NCBI GenBank assembly: GCA_002709405.1
Contig: PAQV01000019.1
Coordinates: 1-64,000 of the forward strand
Length of the DNA: 64,000 nt
Source: Paracoccaceae bacterium
GTDB lineage: Bacteria > Pseudomonadota > Alphaproteobacteria > Rhodobacterales > Rhodobacteraceae
Direction: 5' to 3'
Under the pieces are notes generated by a model. The model was not told the origin of the DNA. It saw only the letters and a list, made by a program, of their open reading frames with translations, and ran no database searches. The translations under genes were made by a program, and so were the position numbers. Positions 16,694-25,977 of the stretch are shown piece after piece (the first letter of the stretch is position 1; each line of letters begins with the position of its first letter).

Positions 16694-17335
16694 ATGCAAA
16701 TCCTGATTACCGGAGCCAACCGGGGCATCGGCGAGGCAATGGCGGCGAGCTACCGCGCGCAAGGTCACACGGTTCTGGGCACGGCCCGGGACGGATCGGC
16801 GGATGTGACGCTGGACGTGGCGGACCCGGGCTCGATCCGGGCGCTGGCGGATGTGGTCGAGGGGCCCCTGGACCTGCTGGTGTGCAACGCCGGTGTCTAC
16901 CTGGACAAGGGGCATACGATCGAGAAGGGCTATCGCGCGGACGTCTGGGACCAGAGCTTTGCGGTCAACGTGACGGGGGTGTTCCTGGTGATCCAGGCGC
17001 TGTTGCCGAAGCTGCGGCAGGCGCAGGCGGGCAAGATCGCGATCATCTCGTCCCAGATGGGCTCTGACGAACGGGCCCCGGGCGGCAGTTACGCCTATCG
17101 TGCGTCCAAGGCGGCGGCCCTGAACCTGGGCCGGAACCTGGCGACGGACCTGAAGGGTGAGGGCATCGCCGTGGGGATTTACCATCCGGGCTGGGTACGG
17201 ACGGACATGGGCGGCGAGGCGGCCGAGATTTCGGTGGCCGAGGCGGCCGAGGGGCTTTTGGCTCGGTTCGACGACCTGTCGGTGGCCAAAACCGGGTGTT
17301 TCGAAACCTGGGACGGGCGCCCGCACGCGTTTTGA
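16694..17335 (+). CDS. Short-chain dehydrogenase/reductase
   Basis: 213 residues, slightly short for a classical SDR. Cofactor motif ILITGANRGIGEAMA, then LLVCNAG, catalytic Ser in IAIISSQMGS and YAYRASKAA for the Tyr-x3-Lys pair. The Asp of TLDVAD likely contacts adenine. The C-terminal substrate loop is short (VRTDMGGEAAEISV). The substrate is unknown. Confidence 0.92.
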   Translation: MQILITGANRGIGEAMAASYRAQGHTVLGTARDGSADVTLDVADPGSIRALADVVEGPLDLLVCNAGVYLDKGHTIEKGYRADVWDQSFAVNVTGVFLVIQALLPKLRQAQAGKIAIISSQMGSDERAPGGSYAYRASKAAALNLGRNLATDLKGEGIAVGIYHPGWVRTDMGGEAAEISVAEAAEGLLARFDDLSVAKTGCFETWDGRPHAF

Positions 17336-17338
17336 GGC

Positions 17339-17382
17339 GGGACCGCGCCCGCGCTGCACCGGGACCGCGCCCGCGCTGCACC
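17339..17382. repeat. Two perfect 22-bp tandem copies
   Basis: GGGACCGCGCCCGCGCTGCA plus CC occurs twice head-to-tail directly after the SDR stop, with a degenerate third copy (GGGGCCGCTCCC) following. A complementary GCGGGCGCGGTCC lies about 50 bases on, so the RNA could fold. It looks like slippage of GC-rich intergenic DNA. Confidence 0.75.
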
Positions 17383-17577
17383 GGGGCCGCTCCCACCCGC
17401 CCACCCACGCGCCCCCGATCCACCGCGGGCGCGGTCCGCTTGGAAAGGGATAGGCCGGTTTGCGTGATCGTCTTGCCGCGCAGGCAGGATCCGGCGATCG
17501 CGGCTTCTTGCCCCCGGAGTGAAGCTGCCGTATGAGCCTGCGAAACTCGCGTTCTCGGCCAAAGGAAGACAGGCGCA

Positions 17578-18816
17578 ATGTCCGTTCTGGTGATGAAATT
17601 CGGTGGGACCTCGGTGGCCAATCTCGACCGGATTCGCCGGGCTGCCAAACGGGTCGGGGTCGAGGTGGCCAAGGGCCACAACGTGATCGTCATCGTGTCG
17701 GCCATGGCTGGCCGGACCAACGAGCTGGTGGGCTGGGTCGAAGAGACCTCGCCGCTGTTTGATGCCCGCGAATACGATGCGGTTGTGTCGTCCGGCGAAA
17801 ACATCACCGCCGGTCTGATGGCGCTGACCCTGCAGGAAATGGACGTGCCCGCCCGGTCGTGGCAGGGCTGGCAGGTGCCGGTGCAGACGACCTCGTCTCA
17901 TTCGGCCGCCCGGATCGAGGGCATCCCCAACGACAACATCATGGCCAAGTTTGACGAGGGCATGCAGGTGGCCGTGGTCGCCGGGTTCCAGGGCGTGTCG
18001 CCCGAGGGCCGGATCACCACCCTGGGCCGGGGCGGCAGCGACACCACCGCTGTGGCCTTTGCGGCGGCCTTCGAGGCCGAGCGCTGCGACATCTACACCG
18101 ACGTGGACGGCGTCTATACGACCGACCCGCGGATCTGCGAAAAGGCCCGCAAGCTGGACCGGATCGCCTTCGAGGAAATGCTTGAACTTGCCTCGCTCGG
18201 GGCGAAGGTGCTGCAGACCCGCTCGGTCGAGCTGGCGATGCGGTATGGCGTGCGCCTGCGCGTCCTGTCGAGCTTCGAGGAACAATCGGACAATGCCGGC
18301 ACCCTGGTCTGTGCCGAGGAGGACATCATGGAATCCAACGTTGTGGCCGGTGTGGCCCATTCCCGCGACGAGGCCAAGCTGACGCTGATCTCGGTCGCCG
18401 ACCGGCCCGGCATCGCCGCGCTGATCTTCTCGGCCCTCAGCGAGGCCGGGGTGAACGTGGACATGATTGTCCAGAACATCTCGGAGGAGGGGCGCACCGA
18501 CATGACCTTCTCGTGTCCGACCAACCAGGTGGCCCGCGCCGAACAGGCCCTGGACAAGGCCCGGGCGGACGAGATCCTGAACTATCGCGACGTAATCGCC
18601 GACACCGGCGTGGCCAAGATTTCGGTCGTGGGCATCGGCATGCGCAGCCACACGGGCGTGGCCGCGAAGATGTTCAAGGCGCTGTCCGACGAGGGCATCA
18701 ACATCAAGGTCATTACCACATCCGAGATCAAGATCTCTGTTCTGATCGATCGCAAGTACACAGAGCTGGCCGTGCAGGCCCTGCACGACGCCTTCGAACT
18801 GGAAAAACAATCGTAA
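17578..18816 (+). CDS. lysC: Aspartate kinase
   Basis: 412 residues. First step of the aspartate family: phosphorylates aspartate for lysine, threonine and methionine synthesis. N-terminal VMKFGGTSVANLDRI, then VSSGENITAGLMA, LGRGGSDTTAVAFAAA and DIYTDVDGVYTTDPRI. The last ~150 residues hold two ACT regulatory domains (LTLISVADRPGIAALIFSAL and ISVVGIGMRSHTGVAAKMF), so feedback control is expected. Confidence 0.97.
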   Translation: MSVLVMKFGGTSVANLDRIRRAAKRVGVEVAKGHNVIVIVSAMAGRTNELVGWVEETSPLFDAREYDAVVSSGENITAGLMALTLQEMDVPARSWQGWQVPVQTTSSHSAARIEGIPNDNIMAKFDEGMQVAVVAGFQGVSPEGRITTLGRGGSDTTAVAFAAAFEAERCDIYTDVDGVYTTDPRICEKARKLDRIAFEEMLELASLGAKVLQTRSVELAMRYGVRLRVLSSFEEQSDNAGTLVCAEEDIMESNVVAGVAHSRDEAKLTLISVADRPGIAALIFSALSEAGVNVDMIVQNISEEGRTDMTFSCPTNQVARAEQALDKARADEILNYRDVIADTGVAKISVVGIGMRSHTGVAAKMFKALSDEGINIKVITTSEIKISVLIDRKYTELAVQALHDAFELEKQS

Positions 18817-18846
18817 GACGCCCAGATCATGGGCGATCCGGCGACA

Positions 18847-18868
18847 GGGCGCTGATCGGCGCCCTTTT
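18847..18868 (+). terminator. Intrinsic terminator after lysC
   Basis: GGGCGC, loop TGATCG, GCGCCC, then TTTT, about 30 bases after the lysC stop. Confidence 0.8.
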
Positions 18869-19065
18869 CCGTTTCCAGTCAATGGGATCGCTGTTAACCC
18901 GGACGAAAGGCTCGTCGATCCGGATGGGCCATTGAGAAACTATTTCGTATGAATTGCGCAATCCAGAGTTGTGAAATTTCTCTTTTGTCTTCGCCGCGGT
19001 CTGTGATCTAAGCGGTGAGACCGGCGTGATAAGGCCGGGCAGGTGAGGGGAGCATCGGTCAGTCG

Positions 19066-21309
19066 ATGATCGAGCGCAGTGAGAGTGAAAGCCGGAAATT
19101 GCTCGGGCGTCTTCGGGATGCCATGGCGAGCGATGAACCCGGCCAGGCCCGGCTGGACCGGATCACGCATCTCATTGCCGACAGCATGCGCACCGAGGTC
19201 TGCTCGATCTACCTGTTCCGCGACGACGAAACCCTTGAACTTTGTGCCACCGAAGGCCTGAAGGCCGAGGCCGTCCACAAGACCCGGATGCGCCTTGGCG
19301 AAGGCCTGGTCGGCCGGGTGGGGCTGCGGGGCAAGGTGATCAACACGCCCGATGCGCCGTCCGAAAAGGGCTTTCGCTACATGGCCGAAACCGGTGAGGA
19401 GCGCTATTCGTCCTTCCTGGGCATTCCGGTCCAGCGGCTGGGCGAGATCATGGGCGTGCTGGTCGTCCAGTCCCGCGATGCGCGGGTCTATTCTGCGGAC
19501 GAGGTCTATGCCCTGGAAGTCGTGGCCATGGTGCTGGCCGAAATGGCCGAGCTGGGGGCCTTCGTGGGCGAGGGCGCGGCCCTGGCGGCGCTGCATCAGC
19601 AGCCGGTCACCCTGAAATGCACGAGCGGCCAGGAAGGCGCGGCCGAGGGCCATGTCTGGCTGCACGAACCGCGCGTGGTGGTGACGAACCCCATCGCCGA
19701 GGATCCCGAACGCGAGCGCGAGCGCCTGAACGAGGCCGTCGACAAGCTGCGCGTCAGTGTCGACGAGATGCTGACCAACACCGGCACCGGCGACAGCGAG
19801 CAATTGCAGGTGCTGGAAGCTTACCGCATGTTCGCTAATTCGCGCGGCTGGATGCGGCGGATGGAGGCGGACATCGCCAATGGCCTGTCGGCCGAGGCGG
19901 CGGTGGAAAAGGAACAATCGGTGGCCCGGGCGCGGATGGCCGACGTTCAGGATGCCTACCTGCGCGAGCGGCTGGCCGACCTGGATGACCTGTCGAACCG
20001 GCTGCTGCGGATCCTGACCGGGCAGGGGGCCGAAACCGGGGCGTCGCTGCCCGTAGATCCGATCCTGGTGGCCCGCAACATCGGGCCCGGCGAGCTGCTG
20101 GAATATGGCCGGCGGCTGAAGGGGATCGTGCTTGAAGAAGGCTCTGTCGGCAGTCACGCCGCCGTGGTGGCCCGGGCACTGGCGATCCCGTTGGTGGTCC
20201 ACGCCGAACGGATCCTGACCGAAGCGCTGAACGGCGATCACATCCTGGTCGACGGCGACCAGGGGGTGGTGCATCTGCGCCCCGAGGACGCGGTGGCCAA
20301 GTCGTTCCGCGACAAGGTCGCGATGCAGGCCAAGGCGCAGGAACGCTACGCCTCGATCCGCGACAAGCCGGCGGTGACGTCGTGTGGCGAGAAGGTCGGG
20401 CTGTACATGAATGCCGGCCTAATGGCCGATCTGCCCTCGCTGGCCGGATCGGGTGCGGAGGGCGTCGGGCTGTTCCGGACCGAGCTGCAATTCCTGATCC
20501 GCAACAAGATGCCCAAGCGGACCGAGCTGGCCTCGACCTATGCGCGGGTGCTGGACGCGGCGCAGGGCAAGCCGGTGGTGTTTCGCACGCTGGACATCGG
20601 GTCGGACAAGGTGCTGCCCTACATGAAGCCCACCGATGAACCGAACCCGGCGCTTGGCTGGCGGGCGATCCGGGTGGGGCTGGACAAGCCGGGTGTGCTG
20701 CGGATGCAGTTGCAGGCGCTGATCCGGGCGGCGAACGGGCGGCCGCTGACGATCATGTTCCCCTTCATCGCCCAGTTCGAGGAATACCGCTGTGCCCGGG
20801 CCGAGGTCGACAAGACCATCGCCCGCGAGGAACGTCTGGGCCACGTGCTGCCGTCCGAGCTGAAGGTGGGGGCGATGCTGGAAACGCCCTCGATGGCCTT
20901 CGCCCCGCAGAAGTTCTTTGACGAGGTCGATTTCCTGTCCATCGGGGGCAACGACCTGAAGCAGTTCTTCTTTGCCGCAGACCGCGAAAACGAGCGGGTG
21001 CGGCGGCGGTATGACACGCTGAACGTCAGTTTCCTCAGCCTGATCGAGCGGATCGTCGAGCGCTGCGAGATCTCGGGCACGCCGCTAAGCTTTTGCGGTG
21101 AAGACGCGGGCCGGCCGATCGAGGCGGTCTGTTTCGCGGCCATCGGCATCCGCTCGCTGTCCATGCGCCCGGCCTCCATCGGGCCGGTGAAAAGCCTGCT
21201 GATGCGGTCGGATCTGCCGTCCCTGAAGCGCATCATCGCCGACACCCGCCATCGCGGGGCGCAGTCGGTGCGGCCGGCCGTCATGGACTGGTTGCGGCAA
21301 TTGGACTGA
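19066..21309 (+). CDS. ptsP: PtsP, nitrogen-type phosphoenolpyruvate phosphotransferase (EI-Ntr)
   Basis: 747 residues. An N-terminal GAF domain (~16-165: ADSMRTEVCSIYLFRDDETL) is followed by the enzyme I linker and phosphohistidine domain; the active His is in GSVGSHAAVVARALAIPLVV. The C-terminal PEP-binding barrel has GVGLFRTELQFLIRN, FRTLDIGSDK, VGAMLETPSMAF, FLSIGGNDLKQFFFAADREN and the catalytic Cys in PLSFCGEDAGRP. It phosphorylates NPr in the PTS-Ntr chain linking nitrogen and carbon status. No sugar PTS permease is nearby. Confidence 0.96.
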   Translation: MIERSESESRKLLGRLRDAMASDEPGQARLDRITHLIADSMRTEVCSIYLFRDDETLELCATEGLKAEAVHKTRMRLGEGLVGRVGLRGKVINTPDAPSEKGFRYMAETGEERYSSFLGIPVQRLGEIMGVLVVQSRDARVYSADEVYALEVVAMVLAEMAELGAFVGEGAALAALHQQPVTLKCTSGQEGAAEGHVWLHEPRVVVTNPIAEDPERERERLNEAVDKLRVSVDEMLTNTGTGDSEQLQVLEAYRMFANSRGWMRRMEADIANGLSAEAAVEKEQSVARARMADVQDAYLRERLADLDDLSNRLLRILTGQGAETGASLPVDPILVARNIGPGELLEYGRRLKGIVLEEGSVGSHAAVVARALAIPLVVHAERILTEALNGDHILVDGDQGVVHLRPEDAVAKSFRDKVAMQAKAQERYASIRDKPAVTSCGEKVGLYMNAGLMADLPSLAGSGAEGVGLFRTELQFLIRNKMPKRTELASTYARVLDAAQGKPVVFRTLDIGSDKVLPYMKPTDEPNPALGWRAIRVGLDKPGVLRMQLQALIRAANGRPLTIMFPFIAQFEEYRCARAEVDKTIAREERLGHVLPSELKVGAMLETPSMAFAPQKFFDEVDFLSIGGNDLKQFFFAADRENERVRRRYDTLNVSFLSLIERIVERCEISGTPLSFCGEDAGRPIEAVCFAAIGIRSLSMRPASIGPVKSLLMRSDLPSLKRIIADTRHRGAQSVRPAVMDWLRQLD

Positions 21310-21809
21310 GCGTCCGTTTACGATTTCTCAAGGTTCTGCAGGAAACTTGACCGTGGTCTTCTCGGCGCGCATCGGCCTGTCCCTTGGGGCAACCATGTGG
21401 ACGGCGGCGGCAAGTGGGACGGGGGCGGATTTGGCCCCAGGCCACGTCCAGCGGGACAGACCAGGCGGCATCGGGACGGATTGTCCCCCGGGTTGTCCAC
21501 ATGCCCCCCGCGCATAGGCCCCTGATCGCTTTCCGAATTCCAACGCCAGGCCCTTCGGGATCCACAGTATTCCCGGCATCCTTGACCGCGGCATAGCTAT
21601 TTCAGGATCTGTCCACAGAGGGGCGAAATCCGGGGATAACCTGCCTGTGGACAAGTCCGGCGGTTTCAGACGGGCCCTATGGCCGGGCGAGTCGCGCCCT
21701 GACCCCGGGCAGGGTGACACCGGCCCGATCCGGCCCGGGCGCGGCAATATGTGCCACGCGCCGGGGGAAGGGCCGGGTTCGGAAAAGACAGGAAGGCAGG
21801 TCGAAAGGG
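21310..21809. other. Gene-free 500-bp stretch with clustered DnaA-box-like 9-mers
   Basis: No credible gene on either strand. TTGTCCACA at 21493-21501, GGATCCACA at 21558-21566, CTGTCCACA at 21609-21617, CGGGGATAA (TTATCCCCG on minus) at 21631-21639 and TGTGGACAA (TTGTCCACA on minus) at 21646-21654 all resemble the DnaA box TTATCCACA with one or two changes. It lies between the 3' ends of convergent ptsP and MBL genes, so no promoter is expected here. Confidence 0.5.
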
Positions 21810-22595
21810 TCAGGCGCCCCAGCGGGCCTCGTACTCGGCGATGATCTCGGCCATGCGCGCGGGGCCGAAGCTGGGATCGTGGCCGCCATGGACAATGCGC
21901 ACGTCCAGCGCCTTCAGCTTGTCGAAGGTCTGGAGGTAGGCCTCGACACTCATGCCCGGGCCTTCATAGATCAGCGGGCCGTCATAGATGGCATCGGCGG
22001 CGAACAGCGTCCCGGTCGAGGCCTCCCACAGACCGATGCCCCCGGGGGAATGGCCGGGCAGGTGCAGCACCTCGTAGCGGTGATTGCCCAGGTCGACGGT
22101 GTCGCCTTCCTCCAGCAAGCCGGTGGCGGGCGCGCCCCGCAGGACGTAGCTGGCCGGGTCGTAGCCGGCATGGGGCAGGGCGTCGATCAGCAGCTCGTCG
22201 ATGGGCGGATAGCCGGCATCCAGGAAGGTCTGCAAAAGCTGCTCGGGCACGTCCTTGCGGAACAGGGAATTCAGCCCCGACGGCGCGGCCATTTCCTCGG
22301 CCTCCAGAGGATGCACGAGCCGGGTGTCGAATTCATGCACGCCGCCGATGTGGTCGATATGGGTGTGCGACGACACGCAGATGATGTCCTTGGTGGGATC
22401 GCTGCGCAAGCTGTCCAGGAAGGGTTTCAGTGGCACGATGCCCATGCCGGTGTCCAGGATCATGTCGCGGTCACGGCCCTCGACCAGCCACAGGTTGGCC
22501 TGTTCCAGCACATGCACATGGGGTTCCAGGATCAGGGTCACGCCTTCAGAGATCTTTTGGGCGGTAAACCAGGTGTCGGCGACGGGGAGCGGCAT
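21810..22595 (-). CDS. MBL-fold metallo-hydrolase
   Basis: 261 residues, no signal peptide. Metal motif SSHTHIDHIGG (HxHxDH), then VLHLPGHSPGGIGLW, the AADAIYDGPLI aspartate and a terminal VHGGHDPSFG His. This is the full ligand set of glyoxalase II-like hydrolases. A cytoplasmic hydrolase; the substrate is unknown. It lies downstream of the acyl-CoA ligase on the same strand, 156 bases apart. Confidence 0.9.
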   Translation of the reverse strand: MPLPVADTWFTAQKISEGVTLILEPHVHVLEQANLWLVEGRDRDMILDTGMGIVPLKPFLDSLRSDPTKDIICVSSHTHIDHIGGVHEFDTRLVHPLEAEEMAAPSGLNSLFRKDVPEQLLQTFLDAGYPPIDELLIDALPHAGYDPASYVLRGAPATGLLEEGDTVDLGNHRYEVLHLPGHSPGGIGLWEASTGTLFAADAIYDGPLIYEGPGMSVEAYLQTFDKLKALDVRIVHGGHDPSFGPARMAEIIAEYEARWGA

Positions 22596-22751
22596 TGGCA
22601 GGGGTCCATTCGTGTGACTGCCCGCCCAGAGGGCAGGCCCGGGCCGCCGGGGTCAATGCTCGGGACCGCCCGGCGGATGAATTTGCCGCGTCAGCCCGCC
22701 TGTCCACCGCGTGCCTGGCTGAACTGCTAGGCAACGCGGCGGGCGGACGGG

Positions 22752-24269
22752 TCATGCTGGCCCGAATTTATCGCGCAACGTGGTCTTCAGGATCTTGCCC
22801 TGATCGCTTTTCGGCAGCGCCTCCAGGAATGCGTAGGACTTCGGCCGTTTGAACCGGGCGATATGGTCCAGGCAGTGGGCGTCCAGCTGGTCGGCCGTGG
22901 CGGCCTGCCCGGGGACCAGAGCGACACAGGCCACGACCTCTTCGCCCCATTCGGGGTGCCTGCGCCCGATCACGGCCACCTCGTGGACGGCGGGATGCAG
23001 CAGCAGGGCTTCCTCGACCTCGCGAGGGTAGATGTTGGTCCCGCCCGAGATGATCACGTCCTTGGACCGGTCGTGCAGGGTGACAAAGCCGTCCGCGTCC
23101 ATCGAACCCAGATCCCCGGTGCGCAGCCATCCATCGGGGATCGTCTTTGCCGTGGCCTCGGGGTTGTCCCAGTAGCCCGACATGACCAGCGCGCCGGCGA
23201 CGGCGATTTCCCCCACGCCGCCCTGCGGCACGTCGGTGCCGGTGGCGTCGACGATCCGCAATTGCGCGGCGCTTTGGGCCAGGCCGATTGACCCCAGCCG
23301 CTGACGCCAGCCCGGATGGCTGCGGTCGGCGACCATGTGGCGGGGCAGGGCGGTCACGGCCATCGGGGCCTCTCCCTGGCCATAGATCTGCACGAAGCGC
23401 GGGCCCATCTGGTCGACCGCGTCGATGATGTCGGCCACGTACATCGGCCCGCCGCCATAGACGATGGTCTTGATGCCCTCTCCGTGGCTGCCGGTCGCCT
23501 GGGCCCGGTCCACGAGGCGGCGAACCATGGTGGGTGCGGCGAACATCGACACGTGGTCAAGCGTGGCGGCAAGGCGCAGGACTTCGTCGGCGTCGAACCC
23601 GCCCGATGGTGGGACCACGTGGCGGGCGCCGCGCAGGACATGTATGAAATTGTAAAGCCCGGCTCCGTGGGACATGGGCGCGGCGTAGAGGATCGCGTCG
23701 TGGTGTTCGACAGAGTCAACATCGACCACATAGGACAGCGTCATCGTCAGCAGGTTTCCGGCTGACAGCATCACGCCCTTGGGGCGGCCGGTGGTGCCGG
23801 ATGTGTAGAACAGCCAGACCATCGCCTGCGGGTCCAGCGACACCGGCGCGGCGAGGGGTGTTTCGTGTCGCATGCCCGCGCATTCGGGGCCATCGGCGTC
23901 GAGGATGCGGCAGGCCCCATCCGCCAGCAGGTCATCAAGCCCCATGTCCGCAGTGGTGAACACGACAGAGGCCCGGGCGTCGCCGACGATCCAGGCGGCT
24001 TCGCGCGGGTGCAGCTTGGAATTGATGGGCACCACCGCGGCTCCGGCGAACCAGGCGCCATAGAGCGCCTCGAGGTAGTCGGTCCGGTTCTTCATGAACA
24101 GTGCGACCCGGTCGCCTTGGGTCACACCCCGGGCCTGCAAGCCCGCGCCGATCGCGGCAGCCCGGCGGCGGAACTCGGCGTAATCAGCGACGACCTGCGT
24201 GCCGGCCATCAAGGCCGGCGCCCGGGGCAGGCGATGGGCCGTCCGGTCAAGCCACTCTGCGGGGTTCAC
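22752..24269 (-). CDS. AMP-dependent acyl-CoA ligase
   Basis: 505 residues. Adenylate-forming family: P-loop-like YTSGTTGRPKGVMLSAGN, GQGEAPM (A5-type motif), YWDNPEATAKTIPDGWLRTGDLG, DRSKDVIISGGTNIYPREVEE and a final lysine in PKSDQGKILKTTLR. It activates a carboxylic acid as acyl-AMP then acyl-CoA; chain length or aromatic specificity is not decidable. The GTG start overlaps the stop of a 35-codon ORF (GTGA), suggesting coupled translation. Confidence 0.92.
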   Translation of the reverse strand: MNPAEWLDRTAHRLPRAPALMAGTQVVADYAEFRRRAAAIGAGLQARGVTQGDRVALFMKNRTDYLEALYGAWFAGAAVVPINSKLHPREAAWIVGDARASVVFTTADMGLDDLLADGACRILDADGPECAGMRHETPLAAPVSLDPQAMVWLFYTSGTTGRPKGVMLSAGNLLTMTLSYVVDVDSVEHHDAILYAAPMSHGAGLYNFIHVLRGARHVVPPSGGFDADEVLRLAATLDHVSMFAAPTMVRRLVDRAQATGSHGEGIKTIVYGGGPMYVADIIDAVDQMGPRFVQIYGQGEAPMAVTALPRHMVADRSHPGWRQRLGSIGLAQSAAQLRIVDATGTDVPQGGVGEIAVAGALVMSGYWDNPEATAKTIPDGWLRTGDLGSMDADGFVTLHDRSKDVIISGGTNIYPREVEEALLLHPAVHEVAVIGRRHPEWGEEVVACVALVPGQAATADQLDAHCLDHIARFKRPKSYAFLEALPKSDQGKILKTTLRDKFGPA

Positions 24270-24373
24270 GCGGCGGCCTCGATCATCGCCGCCCCCGGGC
24301 TGGTCCGGTGGAACAGGGCCCTAAACGACCCAAAGGGCCCGTAGGCCGACCCGGCAACAGGCGCATCCGGCAT
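24266..24373 (-). CDS. Possible 35-residue leader ORF before the acyl-CoA ligase
   Basis: Starts MPDAPVAGSAYGPFGSFRAL with GGGAGG nine bases upstream, and stops overlapping the ligase GTG. The ligase itself has no separate ribosome site, so this ORF may supply translation by coupling. It could equally be the tail of a truncated upstream gene. No family recognised. Confidence 0.4.
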   Translation of the reverse strand: MPDAPVAGSAYGPFGSFRALFHRTSPGAAMIEAAA

Positions 24374-25058
24374 GTCTGTGTCCTCCCATTTCTCCTGTGT
24401 CAGACGTACAGGCCCGGGATCGCCGCGGCAAACCCGCAGACGCACAGGCATCGAAATGAGAGCTTGGCAAGCTGTCAGGGGATACCTGAACGCGCCGGGC
24501 TGTAAGATGCCGGTTCCAAAGTCGCGCCGTAGAAACAGCAGGCTTTCGAAAGAAGATGAGCCGTGGATAGGGTTGGATCCATGATGTGTGTCAGGTCCAA
24601 CGGGCGCATCGTTTGCGCTTCTTGCAATGTCCGGCTTCTACCGCATTGCGGATCTCAGTCGCCTGGCCGGTATTTCGCTGTGCCACGAAAGCCCGGTCCG
24701 GGAAATCACGCGGCAGCAAGAGTGACCTTGACGAACGGCAGGTCAGGGCCAGAAGCGCGGGGCGTGAATGATCTGCGGGTCGTGTCCGCGAGTTGCTTGA
24801 ACCGGCCGTTGGGCGGATTTCGGGCAGGGCCGCGCTCAATAGAAATCAGGGCAGGCGCTTTTTGCCGTCCTGCAGACGCCGGTCGTGCCGGTTTCCGGTT
24901 TGCATGACGAAAATCCTGCTGGAGGAGAAGTCGGATACCCGTTGATTTGCCTGCTTGGGACTCAAGTTTCCCCCAAATCCCGCTGCACGCCAGAAATTTA
25001 TGCGAGTATCATCTCGGAATTGCAGTCATGTTTCCATGAAATCGCTTTGGGGAAAGCT
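24374..25058. other. Gene-poor stretch
   Basis: About 685 bases without a convincing gene. Frames of 60-110 codons exist on both strands but have composition and products typical of chance GC-rich frames. It begins a region (to about 31.2 kb) rich in gene remnants. Confidence 0.4.
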
Positions 25059-25262
25059 ATGACCGTAGAACGCGCGATCCTGCTTAGTGTCGGTTTTATT
25101 GTTCTTGCCAGCGTGTTGCTGGCTGTTCTTGTCAGCCTGAACTGGCTCTGGCTTTCGGGACTTCTGGCCGGACATCTTATTCAGGCATCCTTCACTGGCA
25201 TGTGCCCGGTCGTCATGAGGCTCAAGAAACACGGATTGGCATCCAAGCCGGGCGTTGCCTGA
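25059..25262 (+). CDS. DUF2892-like small inner-membrane protein
   Basis: 67 residues from ATG 25059 (GGGGAAA upstream). Two hydrophobic helices (AILLSVGFIVLASVLLAVLV and LNWLWLSGLLAGHLIQ) are followed by FTGMCPVVMRLKKHG, the conserved F-T-x-x-C-P element of DUF2892, a domain often linked to rhodaneses. The Cys could carry sulfur. The protein seems complete although its neighbours are decayed. Confidence 0.75.
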   Translation: MTVERAILLSVGFIVLASVLLAVLVSLNWLWLSGLLAGHLIQASFTGMCPVVMRLKKHGLASKPGVA

Positions 25263-25300
25263 GCCACAAGCGACCCATCAGACCAGCAAGGAAAAGACCC

Positions 25301-25588
25301 ATGCCAAAGGGCTATCTCATCGCTCATTTCGCCGTACACGACGCGTAAGGGTTCGAGGCGTTCAAACAACTCTCTGGCGCAGCGATCAAGGCGCATGACG
25401 GCCGCGTTCTGATCCGCAATCCGGCATCGGATCTTCTGGAAGGCGAGATAAAGAAACTGACCATCGTGGTGGAATTCGACAGCCTTACGGCGGCGCAAAC
25501 GTTCTATGACTCGGATGCCTATACCAAGGCACGGACCCTGCGCGAAAAGGTGTCGGATACGGGCCTGATCCTGGTGGAAGGTATGTGA
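25301..25588 (+). pseudogene. DUF1330 family protein, interrupted by TAA
   Basis: Starts MPKGYLIAHFAVHDA after AAGGAAAAG, hits TAA at codon 16 (25346-25348), then continues in the same frame GFEAFKQLSGAAIKAHDGRV through to LEGEIKKLTIVVEFDSLTAA and ILVEGM. Total 95 codons, the normal length of DUF1330 proteins (dimeric ferredoxin-like fold). Only one lesion, at a position usually polar in this family, so inactivation looks recent. A sequencing error is also possible. Confidence 0.85.
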
Positions 25589-25683
25589 CTGGACGAACCC
25601 CAAGCTACCGACGACAATTCGAAACCGGTAGCCGGCCCCGTTGGCGACACGTTGGAAAGGCATGCTGACAGAACCTCTTTTGC

Positions 25684-25977
25684 ATGCAAGAAATCTCCGA
25701 CACCCGCGCGCTGTTTCCCGCACTCGACAGGATCCGCTAGTTCAACTTTGCTGCCGTGGCGCCGATGAACACGCGGTTGAAGGATGCCCATGACGTGTTC
25801 ATGGAAAACTGGATGGAAAATGGCATCGACTACGTGGCCGCCGAAGCCTCGGCCGGGAAAACGGCATCCCGTCCCGACGGCGGCTTTTGCAGCAACGCCG
25901 TCGGCATACAGAAACGCTCAGCCAAGAAGCATCGCATTTTCCGCCAGGTCATATCCGCCAACGGTTTGATGCAATGA
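25684..25977 (+). pseudogene. Degenerate gene fragment, unknown family
   Basis: An open frame MQEISDTRALFPALDRIR stops at TAG 25738-25740, then resumes in frame as FNFAAVAPMNTRLKDAHDVF through MENGIDYVAAEASAGKTASR. The amphipathic, real-protein-like composition on both sides of the stop suggests a decayed gene. The 3' end runs antiparallel into the repeat-protein gene. Identity not recognised. Confidence 0.35.
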
